This document shows, in pieces, positions 25,754 through 33,754 of a DNA stretch of 64,000 bases. The stretch comes from Winslowiella iniecta (GTDB lineage: Bacteria > Pseudomonadota > Gammaproteobacteria > Enterobacterales > Enterobacteriaceae). The position numbers and the translations under genes were made by a program. Below the pieces are notes generated by a model, which saw nothing but the letters and a program-made list of their open reading frames with translations, did no database searches and was not told the origin of the DNA. Every line of letters starts with the position of its first letter. Within the stretch, counting starts at the first letter, position 1. Location of the stretch: assembly GCF_001267535.1 (NCBI RefSeq), contig NZ_JRXE01000032.1:1-64000 (forward strand), given 5' to 3'.

Positions 25754-28531
25754 ATGGGTAAGCTCTGGGCAACCTCGTTACTTTTTCGTCTGATGCTGAT
25801 AGTGAGCTGCATTATCGGTCTGTTCGGCCTGGTCACTGAATCGGTGCAGTTCTGGTCACGCTATGTCGACAAACAGACCACGCTGCGCAACGAGCTGGTG
25901 TTAGAGGTCGGTGCGCTGGTCAATGAACAGAACAATCACTATTTTCAGGCTCAGCACCGGTTAAAGACCTTTCTGGAGGTGTGGCGCGCATTGCCGGAAG
26001 GGATCACGCTTAATCTTAATGCCCACGATGTCATGTTTATTCCGTTTGCTGATAACCAGATGCATGCCGAAAATCCCCAGTTATACAAAGCGATGCAGGC
26101 GGTAAAACTGTTCGGTAACGCCGGTGAAAGCGAAGCGATTTACCTGATTCTGCCGCAGCAGGGGATGATTGTTTACCATCCGGACTCAGCAGATAAACAC
26201 GTTTTGCAGCAGCGCGCTGCCGAGTTGCTGGCCCTCAGCAAGCAGCATCCCGACTCCGGTTTTCACTGGGGAGCACCGTTTCGCACCGCTAATCGGCTCT
26301 ATGTGCCGGTGACGCTACAACTGCCTGATAGTGATGCGATTTCTGGTATCAATCTGGACGTCTGGCATATGCCGGAGCTGAATCCCGAGCTGAATGAGGG
26401 GATCGCTTTTGCCATGCTGGATGCCGCGAACCATCTGTTGCCACTCAGCTCGCAGGAAAAAGCCATTCCGGCCGACGAGTTTCCTTTTGAGATGTTGTCA
26501 CGTTGTCAGTCAAATCATACGGTGCTTTATCAAGGCTTTAATTACGTTTGCAAACCACTGAAAGGGCCTGGCTGGCAATTAATTGCCCGTTATCCGCAGC
26601 AAAAAATGGTGATCAGGGCACTGGAATCGCAGCTGTGGACGCTGCCGCCGGTCGCGGCGGTGTGGCTGACGCTGCTGGCAATTATCTATTGGGTTTTGCT
26701 TCATCAGGTTATCCGCCCGTTACGGCGTTTTGTTGATGTCGTGGATCGCTTCCGTTTTATGGACTGGGCTCATTCATTAACCGAAGGTCGCAATGATGAG
26801 CTTGGGCGTATTGCCAGAGCGTATAACCGGTTATTGGTGGTGATCAGAGCACACTATGAAACGCTGGAAAAACGCGTGCACGAGCGAACCCGGGCACTGG
26901 ATGACGCCCGGCGCAGTGCCGAGCAGCTGAGTAGCAGCAAAAGCATTCATATGGCCAGCATCAGCCATGAAATACGCACGCCAATGAACGGTGTGGTCGG
27001 GGCGCTTAACTTGCTACAGCGCTCCAGACTGACGTCTGAACAGCAAGAGCTGGTGGAAACGGCGCACACGTCAGCCGATTACTTGCTGTCCATTATCAAC
27101 AATTTACTGGATTACAATCATATCGAAGCCGGGCAGTTGCAGATGTCGTATGCATCGACCGAACTGTTGCCGCTGCTGGACCGGGTGCTGACCACGGTTT
27201 GTGTCAGCGCCAATGCGAAAGGGCTAAAACTCTCCAGCCTGGTGGTAGCCAATCTGCCGGAAAGCATTGAGATCAGTCAGATCCGCGTGAAACAGATCCT
27301 GATCAATATGCTGGCCAACGCGATCAAATTCACCGAACAGGGCGAGGTGCGGTTACAGGTCAGGCGGCAAGGTAATTTGCTGATGATTTCGGTGGAGGAT
27401 AGCGGTAAAGGTATTTCGCCTGAGCATCTGCAAACCATCTTTCGTCCGTTTGTTCAGGTCAGCGAGCACAGCGGCGGCAATGGCCTGGGGTTGACGATTT
27501 CCGCAATGCTGGCCCAGTTGATGGGGGGAGAAATTAAGGTCACCAGTCAACCCGGCAAAGGCTCCTGCTTTACCTTGTTACTGCCCATCAACCACCCAGG
27601 TAAAAATCTGGAGAGCTTTAGCGGCACGCTGTTGGCTCCGGCTGTGCTGCACCAGCAGCTACAGCTGTGGGGCATCACCCCACAAGAGGGAGAACATCCT
27701 CTGCTCGCGTCACCGGCACTGGTGTATCTGCCTGGCCGTCTGCATCGCCAGCTGGCGACGATTTATGGAAAAGTTTACAAGGAAGAGAGCAGCGCGGTTC
27801 CGACGCTCAGCCCATGGTCACTCAAAGTGCTGGTTGTGGATGATATTGCGACGAACCGGGATATCGTCAGCAAGATATTGCGCGGTCTGGGTCACCAGCC
27901 GGACAGCGTCGCTTCGGGAGCGCAAGCGCTTGATGCCGGCCGGCTAAACGTTTATGACATGGTGTTGATGGATTTGCGCATGCCGGACATGGATGGCTTT
28001 GAAACCGCCGAGCGCTGGCGTGCTCCGCTTTCCGGCATACTGGATGAAGATACGCCGATTATTGCCCTGACCGCGAATACGCTGTCTGTTGATCGTGAGC
28101 GGGTAAAACAGAGCGTGATGAATGGTTATCTTGCCAAGCCGTTGCGGATGGAAAAATTGATGCAGGTGATTGATCACGTGGTGATGGTGCAACTGGCACG
28201 GGGAACTGAGCTGATGCCTAATGAGCTGTTACAACGGCCATTACTCGATGCTGAACAGGATGCTGAGATGCAGAATAAGCTGCGCGCCACCTTACATTCG
28301 TTTGCTCAGCGTATTGAAGAGAGCTGGCAACAACAACAACAGCATACGTTGCTGGCGTTGTTGCACGCGCTCAAAGGCTGTGCGGGATTAGCGGGTATTG
28401 ATGACATTTTCCACGCCAGCGAACAGCTGGAAACCGAGGTTCGCCACGGTAAGTGGCCAGCAGAGCAACAGATGCAGGCGCTGCTTAGTCGGTTGGTCGT
28501 GGCGTCGGGGCGGTCGGAGCCGCCGGCTTAG
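25754..28531 (+). CDS. ssrA: Hybrid sensor histidine kinase, SsrA-like
   Basis: The 925-residue protein (SsrA 920) has two transmembrane helices (~10-30 and ~297-317) flanking a periplasmic sensor domain, a HAMP region, a HisKA domain with His405 (ISHEIRTPMNG), a HATPase domain (NAIKF, GKGIS, GNGLGLTIS), a receiver with Asp740 (VLMDLRMPDMDG) and Lys795, and a C-terminal Hpt domain with His871 (HALKGCAG). It is thus a complete four-step phosphorelay. SsrA senses vacuolar conditions in Salmonella; the signal here is unknown. It is divergent from the export operon and convergent with the response regulator, with which it shares 4 bp at the 3' ends. Confidence 0.92.
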   Translation: MGKLWATSLLFRLMLIVSCIIGLFGLVTESVQFWSRYVDKQTTLRNELVLEVGALVNEQNNHYFQAQHRLKTFLEVWRALPEGITLNLNAHDVMFIPFADNQMHAENPQLYKAMQAVKLFGNAGESEAIYLILPQQGMIVYHPDSADKHVLQQRAAELLALSKQHPDSGFHWGAPFRTANRLYVPVTLQLPDSDAISGINLDVWHMPELNPELNEGIAFAMLDAANHLLPLSSQEKAIPADEFPFEMLSRCQSNHTVLYQGFNYVCKPLKGPGWQLIARYPQQKMVIRALESQLWTLPPVAAVWLTLLAIIYWVLLHQVIRPLRRFVDVVDRFRFMDWAHSLTEGRNDELGRIARAYNRLLVVIRAHYETLEKRVHERTRALDDARRSAEQLSSSKSIHMASISHEIRTPMNGVVGALNLLQRSRLTSEQQELVETAHTSADYLLSIINNLLDYNHIEAGQLQMSYASTELLPLLDRVLTTVCVSANAKGLKLSSLVVANLPESIEISQIRVKQILINMLANAIKFTEQGEVRLQVRRQGNLLMISVEDSGKGISPEHLQTIFRPFVQVSEHSGGNGLGLTISAMLAQLMGGEIKVTSQPGKGSCFTLLLPINHPGKNLESFSGTLLAPAVLHQQLQLWGITPQEGEHPLLASPALVYLPGRLHRQLATIYGKVYKEESSAVPTLSPWSLKVLVVDDIATNRDIVSKILRGLGHQPDSVASGAQALDAGRLNVYDMVLMDLRMPDMDGFETAERWRAPLSGILDEDTPIIALTANTLSVDRERVKQSVMNGYLAKPLRMEKLMQVIDHVVMVQLARGTELMPNELLQRPLLDAEQDAEMQNKLRATLHSFAQRIEESWQQQQQHTLLALLHALKGCAGLAGIDDIFHASEQLETEVRHGKWPAEQQMQALLSRLVVASGRSEPPA

Positions 28532-29166
28532 TTGTCGTGAATACCCAGGCGCACAGCCCAGTTAGTCAGGGCCACCGCACTGTGGGCATTCAGCTTACGC
28601 ATCAGGTTGAGGCGGTGAGTTTCCACGGTTTTTATGGTGATCTTCAGGTTTTCCGCAATATCACGATTCCGCAGTGCCTGGGCAATCAGCTTGAGGATTT
28701 GTCGCTCACGCACCGTCAGGCTGACCGTGCCGTCTAAGCTCGGTTTTTCGCTAATCTGCTGCTGGTCCAGGGCCGGATCAACAAATGGACGGCCTGCGGT
28801 AACGGTCTGAAGGGCGGCCAGCAGGGTCTGCTGTGAACTTTTCTTCAGAATATAGGCGATTGCACCTGCTTCAAGCGCCGCTCGCGCACGATGCTCGTTA
28901 CTGTTAGCGGTCAACACCATGATCTTCAGTTCCGGCCAGCGCTGTTTCAACTGGCAGATGACATCAATACCGTCCATGCCTGGCAGGCCTAAATCCATTA
29001 ATACCAGATCCGGTGCCATACGCTGGCAAGCGGCATAGGCTTCTAAACCGTCGGTGACTTCGCCTACCACCTGATAACCTGGCAGTGACGACAATAATTG
29101 TTTTACTCCATCACTTATTAAGGAATGATCTTCGATCAACACGACCCGCTTCGTGGCGGACGACAT
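28528..29166 (-). CDS. ssrB: NarL/FixJ-type response regulator, SsrB-like
   Basis: The product is 212 residues from the ATG at 29166, equal to SsrB; upstream in-frame ATGs at 29199 and 29184 are alternatives. The receiver has the acidic pair ED and phosphorylated Asp58 (LVLMDLGLPGMDG). The LuxR-type HTH (~145-205) contains LTVRERQILKLIAQ and ISEKL-like ENLKITIKTVETHRLN. The linker block KKSSQQTLLAALQTV is nearly the SsrB KSSSQQVLLAALQTV. It should be phosphorylated by the convergent SsrA-like kinase and activate the T3SS operons. Its own promoter faces ssaB with a candidate operator between them. Confidence 0.92.
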   Translation of the reverse strand: MSSATKRVVLIEDHSLISDGVKQLLSSLPGYQVVGEVTDGLEAYAACQRMAPDLVLMDLGLPGMDGIDVICQLKQRWPELKIMVLTANSNEHRARAALEAGAIAYILKKSSQQTLLAALQTVTAGRPFVDPALDQQQISEKPSLDGTVSLTVRERQILKLIAQALRNRDIAENLKITIKTVETHRLNLMRKLNAHSAVALTNWAVRLGIHDN

Positions 29167-29410
29167 CTCTGGTGAAATTATCATAATAAAATTAATCACT
29201 GGCTTTATAGTTAGGTATTCGGAAAATTATAGTGAAAACGGCTTACAGAACTTTCCCGGACTACCTGAGAGCCTTCCCGGGTCAAAATCAGAAAATCAGC
29301 CATCCGTCTTCAAATCATTGAACATAAAGTGGTTATAAATCCACCAGTGGATCGCTGATTAATAAAAACTCATTTCACCGCTTACCCTCGCTACGCCTTT
29401 CTGTGCACCA

Positions 29411-29430
29411 GTTCAGGTCATTACCTGATA
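29411..29430. promoter_or_regulatory. Candidate T3SS master operator, site 3
   Basis: GTTCAGGTCATTACCTGATA has the TCAGGT-N4-ACCTGA core; the left arm deviates in its first two bases, mirroring site 2. It lies 60 bp upstream of the ssaB-like start in the ~320-bp divergent region with ssrB. The rest of this region holds no gene. Confidence 0.6.
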
Positions 29431-29489
29431 CCCCTTTCAGCGGAAAATTTTCACAATAGCGCCTCTTTTTCCAATGCAATCGAGAACCT

Positions 29490-29876
29490 ATGAAACTCCC
29501 CGACTCCCTTGCCGCAGTGGAGTGGGTCCGCGTGAATGAATCTCGCAGCGACCGCCTGATACTGAACATTGCCGATACTCCGGCCTGGTGTGTTTGCTAT
29601 CCGCAAGCCATCTGCGTCGCGATAGATACCGGCCTGATCATCAGTGATATTGACTGGCTCCAGCGCGTTTGCCTGTGGTTTGCTGCCGTTCGCGCTTGTA
29701 TTAACGATTGCCTGATTCTCGAAGCCAACCGGTTAATGCTGATTCGGCGTCATAACGATCCTCAACCCACCATTCAGTGGGAAGCCGCGCTGAATCAGCA
29801 ACTGGCGGTTTGCGACTGGCTGGCCCGACATGGCGCAGCAGAAATGAACACTAATCCAGCAGAGGGATGGCGATGA
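29490..29876 (+). CDS. ssaB: SsaB/SpiC-like protein
   Basis: The 128-residue protein has the size of SpiC/SsaB (127-133) and the same place: first gene of the operon leading into sctC and sctD. It has two hydrophobic stretches with cysteines (~28-48 and ~55-75) and a helical C-terminus. SpiC forms a complex with SsaM and SsaL that gates effector release, and it has also been reported as an effector. Sequence identity I can point to is low, so the call depends on size, context and the presence of an SsaM homologue. Its TGA overlaps the sctC start. Confidence 0.7.
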   Translation: MKLPDSLAAVEWVRVNESRSDRLILNIADTPAWCVCYPQAICVAIDTGLIISDIDWLQRVCLWFAAVRACINDCLILEANRLMLIRRHNDPQPTIQWEAALNQQLAVCDWLARHGAAEMNTNPAEGWR

Positions 29877-31363
29877 AACGCAGTATGTATTGGGCGTGTG
29901 GCTTCGCGATGTTATTTGCCAGCACTCAGGTGATGGCAACCATTCCGTGGCAGGATAATTCGCCATTTTTCCTTTCCAGCCGCGGCAGTAAACTGACCGA
30001 CGTGCTGCAAGATTTTGGTGCCAACTATGGCGTACCGGTGGTGGTGAGCAAGCAGGTTGATGAGCCGTTTATCGGCGTTATTCAGAATATGTCACCCGCT
30101 GAGGCGCTGGACCATCTGGCACGTCAACATAAACTGGCGTGGTATTACGACGGCCAGGCGATTTATATCTATAAAGCGCAGGAAGTCAGCAGCCAGTTGA
30201 TTACGCCTACTTATCTGACGGTGGATACCCTGACGCGCCAGCTCACCACCAGCGGCATTCTGGACAAGCGTAACTGCCGGGTGCGCAAACTGCCGGCATC
30301 AAATGCGTTGCAGGTTGAGGGCGTACCGATTTGCCTTAAACGTGTCGATACCGTTTCAAAGCGCATTGACGAACAGAAGCTGAATCACGATCAGAATCAG
30401 GAAATTATTCGCTTCTTCCCGCTGAAATATGCCAGCGCCGCAGACAGTAGTTATAACTATCGCGGTCAGCAGGTGGTGGTGCCCGGCACTGTCAGTATGC
30501 TGAAAGAGATGGCGCAGGGACGCACGCTGCCGTTGCAGGAAAACCAGGGGCAACAGCAACCTGCTGACCGTTCTCTGCCGATGTTTTCTGCTGATATTCA
30601 GCAAAACGCAGTGATTGTGCGCGACCGCAAAATCACTATGCCGCTGTATGAAAAGTTGATTAAGGAGTTTGACCGCAAGCCAGCGCTGATTGAAATCGCG
30701 GTGCTGATCATTGATGTCAATGCTCAGGATCTCAGCTCATTAGGCATTGACTGGGCGATGTCGACCCAGATCGGCGGTGGGCGCGTTAGCTTTAACAGCA
30801 ACGGTGAAGCCAATGCCAACAATTTTTCCTCGGTTATCTCGAATACACCGAGTTTTATGATTCGACTTAATGCATTGCAGCAGAATGCGAAAGCGCAAAT
30901 CCTCTCACGCCCTTCGGTTGTGACGCTGGATAACACCCAGGCAATACTGGATCGCAGTATTACTTTCCATACCAAACTGTTGGCGGAAAACGTCGCCAAA
31001 GTGGAATCGATTTCAACTGGCACCTTGCTACGCGTTACGCCGCGCCTGATTGATGAAAATGGGCAAAAACAGATGATGCTGAAACTGGTAATCCAGGACG
31101 GACGACAGATTGACTCCACCAGTACGCAGGAGCCGCTGCCGCAAACATTGAGTTCTGAAGTCTCTACCCAGACGCTATTGCGTGCTGGCCAGAGTTTGTT
31201 ACTGGGAGGATTTGTGCAGAACGAAAACAGTGAAGGGGTAAGTAAAATCCCATTACTGGGTGATATTCCGCTGCTGGGTAGCCTGTTCCGGTCCAAGCAG
31301 AAAAACACCCGCAGCACGGTTCGTCTGTTCCTGATTAAGGCTGAACCCTCTACCCAGTCCTGA
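29873..31363 (+). CDS. sctC: T3SS outer-membrane secretin SctC (SsaC/SpiA-like)
   Basis: The product is 496 residues from the ATG at 29873 (GAGGG six bases upstream, ATGA overlap with ssaB); the ATG at 29867 is too close to the ribosome site. A cleavable signal peptide (~1-23, ending QVMA) is followed by N0/N1-type ring domains (~30-170), a further domain (~175-260) and the secretin beta-barrel region (~265-490), with the signature region VPLLGDIPLLGSLFR-like (written SKIPLLGDIPLLGSLFRS). It forms the outer-membrane ring of the injectisome. SsaC is 497 residues. Confidence 0.96.
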   Translation: MKRSMYWACGFAMLFASTQVMATIPWQDNSPFFLSSRGSKLTDVLQDFGANYGVPVVVSKQVDEPFIGVIQNMSPAEALDHLARQHKLAWYYDGQAIYIYKAQEVSSQLITPTYLTVDTLTRQLTTSGILDKRNCRVRKLPASNALQVEGVPICLKRVDTVSKRIDEQKLNHDQNQEIIRFFPLKYASAADSSYNYRGQQVVVPGTVSMLKEMAQGRTLPLQENQGQQQPADRSLPMFSADIQQNAVIVRDRKITMPLYEKLIKEFDRKPALIEIAVLIIDVNAQDLSSLGIDWAMSTQIGGGRVSFNSNGEANANNFSSVISNTPSFMIRLNALQQNAKAQILSRPSVVTLDNTQAILDRSITFHTKLLAENVAKVESISTGTLLRVTPRLIDENGQKQMMLKLVIQDGRQIDSTSTQEPLPQTLSSEVSTQTLLRAGQSLLLGGFVQNENSEGVSKIPLLGDIPLLGSLFRSKQKNTRSTVRLFLIKAEPSTQS

Positions 31364-31376
31364 TCCTGGAGCCCAT

Positions 31377-32600
31377 ATGGAATTTTTATTTAAACTCAAA
31401 TGGCTGAACGGCCCACTGGCGGGGCGTGAGCTGGATCTACCGGCCGGTGAAACGCGCCTCGGCGGCAGCGATGCGGACATTGCACTGCCACTGGAACAGG
31501 GAGTGACCACGGTGCTGACGGTCACGGCAGAGGGGATTACGCTGTCCCCGGCCATCCCGGCATGGGTCGATGGCAAACCCTGGGACACCACCCAACCGTT
31601 ACCCCACGGCAAAGCGATTGATCTGGCGGGCCTTGGATTAGTTCTGGGCCCGGCAGAGAGCATGCTGCCATCGCTGACATTACCGCCTCGTGGCGTGGTG
31701 GCGACTGTAAAAGCACAGCAGCAGAAAAGTGACTTATGGGTGTGGGCGCTGGTCTTCAGCGTACTGGTGGCGCTGGCGGTATGGGGGTTCACCAGACACC
31801 AACCGGAACCGGTCGTGACATTTGACCCGCACCAGTGGCTGGCCCAAACGATGAAAAAGCCTGAGCTGGCGGGGCTGGAAGCGCGTATCGATCAACAAGG
31901 TATCGTCTGGCTCAGCGGCTTAAGCGTTTCCTCGCAGAGTATTGCGCAATTGCGCGAGGAACTGCGTAACCATGGACTGCACTTTTACGACCAAAGTCTC
32001 GGCGTTGATGCATTACATCAGCAGGTGCGCCAGGTACTGGCATTAAATGGCTATTACGATATCGATTTAACCAGTAGTGGTTCGCCGGATAGCATTGAAA
32101 TTCATGGCGCTATTAAAGGTGATGCGGCCTGGTTACGGGCCAGCGCCCGGTTGCAGGATGTTAAGTACCTGAAACACTGGAAAGTGGTCAATGATCAGGC
32201 CGAACTGTTCCAGCGGCTGCTGGAGAAGCTAAAGCAGAATGATTTACTGGAAGGGATGAGCGTGCGGGTGGTGGGTAAAGAGTTGCTGATTAATGGGCAA
32301 CTGGATAAGCAGCATGCGGCAAAGATGGTGCAGTTAATCACGGAGTTTAACCATGATGGCAAGCCACGGCTGTTATCACGTTTCCAGAACATCCCGACCG
32401 GTGCGACGGCCAATTTGTTACCTGCCGCGGTGATCAGTGTCGGCGGTAACATCGACTCGGTCTATCTGCAGCTGGCTAACAACATGCGTGTGCAGCAGGG
32501 GGCGATATTGCCTAACGGGTACAAGATTTATGCACTGAGTCGCTCTTCAATCAGCCTGATGCAGGGCGAGCGCCTGGTTTCATTACCCCTTACTCATTGA
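31377..32600 (+). CDS. sctD: T3SS inner-membrane ring protein SctD (SsaD/SpiB-like)
   Basis: The 407-residue protein (SsaD 403) has an N-terminal cytoplasmic FHA-like domain (~1-95, with the RLGGSDADI segment), a single transmembrane helix (~119-138) and a periplasmic region (~145-400) of ring-building/BON-like modules. It forms the outer of the two inner-membrane rings with SctJ. SctJ itself is not in the window. It lies 13 bp after sctC and 20 bp before the ssaE-like gene. Confidence 0.93.
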   Translation: MEFLFKLKWLNGPLAGRELDLPAGETRLGGSDADIALPLEQGVTTVLTVTAEGITLSPAIPAWVDGKPWDTTQPLPHGKAIDLAGLGLVLGPAESMLPSLTLPPRGVVATVKAQQQKSDLWVWALVFSVLVALAVWGFTRHQPEPVVTFDPHQWLAQTMKKPELAGLEARIDQQGIVWLSGLSVSSQSIAQLREELRNHGLHFYDQSLGVDALHQQVRQVLALNGYYDIDLTSSGSPDSIEIHGAIKGDAAWLRASARLQDVKYLKHWKVVNDQAELFQRLLEKLKQNDLLEGMSVRVVGKELLINGQLDKQHAAKMVQLITEFNHDGKPRLLSRFQNIPTGATANLLPAAVISVGGNIDSVYLQLANNMRVQQGAILPNGYKIYALSRSSISLMQGERLVSLPLTH

Positions 32601-32620
32601 GTTATTCTAAGGAGAGTCTT

Positions 32621-32839
32621 ATGGCCCGTTTAACCGTACTGGAAAACCGACTGAGGCGTGATACTCAGGGGTTGGTGCGCGACCAGCTACTGGCACAATT
32701 GCAGCTGGGTGAGCAGCAACTGCGACAACAACTTCTGCAAAGTCATGGCGAGCAGCCACAGACGGTGCTGCTGCTGAATGCTTGCCGCAGTTCCTCCGAG
32801 GTGATTAGCGCGTTGTGGGGACGTTATCATCATCAATAA
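32621..32839 (+). CDS. ssaE: SsaE-like small T3SS cochaperone
   Basis: The product is 72 residues from the ATG at 32621, which has AAGGAG with ideal spacing; an in-frame TTG at 32597 overlapping the sctD stop is less likely. The protein is helical, and its C-terminal 'VLLLNACRSSSEVISALWGRYHH' pattern (LLLNA ... I..L..RYHH) parallels SsaE (LLLEA ... IINIIYYRYHN). SsaE/YscE-type proteins are small cochaperones for needle or filament subunits. The order sctC-sctD-ssaE is that of SPI-2. Confidence 0.82.
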   Translation: MARLTVLENRLRRDTQGLVRDQLLAQLQLGEQQLRQQLLQSHGEQPQTVLLLNACRSSSEVISALWGRYHHQ

Positions 32840-32935
32840 CTTTTCTTATGGCAGTGACGATTTATCAGCGTGGCCGTGCCATTAGGGCAGGGTCTGAAAG
32901 CGGAAAAAGGGGGAATACTTTCCGCAGCAGTTGGC

Positions 32936-32941
32936 TATAAT
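32936..32941 (+). promoter_or_regulatory. Probable -10 box of ppa
   Basis: A consensus TATAAT preceded by GGC lies 39 bp upstream of the ppa start. No convincing -35 is seen at 17-bp spacing. Confidence 0.5.
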
Positions 32942-32979
32942 AGCCGTCACTCGACTGAAGACTATTGAAGGAATACGAG

Positions 32980-33510
32980 ATGAGTTTGAACCATGTTCCC
33001 GCGGGTAAAGACCTGCCAGAAGATATCTATGTGATCATTGAGATCCCGGCAAACGCGGATCCTATTAAATATGAAGTGGATAAAGAGTCTGGCGCGCTAT
33101 TTGTAGACCGTTTTATGTCAACCGCCATGTTCTACCCGTGCAACTATGGTTACATCAACCACACTCTGTCTCTGGATGGTGATCCGGTTGACGTGCTGGT
33201 ACCTACCCCTTATCCGCTGCAACCGGGTTCCGTTATTCGTTGCCGCCCGGTTGGCGTGCTGAAAATGACTGACGAATCAGGTGAAGATGCGAAACTGGTT
33301 GCCGTTCCGCACACCAAACTGTCTAAAGAGTATGATCACATCAAAGATGTGAACGACCTGCCAGAACTGCTGCGCGCGCAAATCACTCACTTCTTCGAGC
33401 AATACAAAGCGCTGGAAAAAGGCAAATGGGTGAAAGTAGAAGGCTGGGACAACGCTGAAGCTGCCAAAGCTGAGATCGTCACCTCTTTTGAGCGTGCGAA
33501 AAACAAGTAA
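32980..33510 (+). CDS. ppa: Inorganic pyrophosphatase
   Basis: The 176-residue protein is nearly the E. coli Ppa sequence and length. It carries the metal-binding signature DGDPVDVLV (~66-74) with [18 protein letters not shown] near the N-terminus. It hydrolyses pyrophosphate to phosphate in the cytoplasm and so drives biosynthesis. The start at 32980 follows AAGGAATACGAG and gives the [11 protein letters not shown] beginning of the family. It is a core gene that marks the boundary of the T3SS island; in E. coli it is near fbp, mpl and pmbA as here. Confidence 0.98.
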   Translation: MSLNHVPAGKDLPEDIYVIIEIPANADPIKYEVDKESGALFVDRFMSTAMFYPCNYGYINHTLSLDGDPVDVLVPTPYPLQPGSVIRCRPVGVLKMTDESGEDAKLVAVPHTKLSKEYDHIKDVNDLPELLRAQITHFFEQYKALEKGKWVKVEGWDNAEAAKAEIVTSFERAKNK

Positions 33511-33533
33511 GCTGTTTTTCCCCGCTTTCCCAT

Positions 33534-33566
33534 AAAAATAGCCCGCTATAAGCGGGCTATTTTTAT
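33534..33566 (+). terminator. Rho-independent terminator of ppa
   Basis: AAAAATAGCCCGC / GCGGGCTATTTTT with a 5-nt TATAA loop forms a 13-bp stem ending in a T-tract, symmetric enough to work in both directions. Confidence 0.93.
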
Positions 33567-33754
33567 TTCTGTCGCTTATTCCCAACGCATTAACTGCCTG
33601 CTGTTTTATCCGTTCCTGAAAAGATCTTAATCAACGCCTGCGCCCGTCAGAAAACCAAAGAACCTTGCTGAAACCTTAAGAATCCTCCAGTGATATTGGA
33701 AATAATCGGGACATTATTTTTGATTTTTAATCTTTCATCCAGGAAACGTTATTT

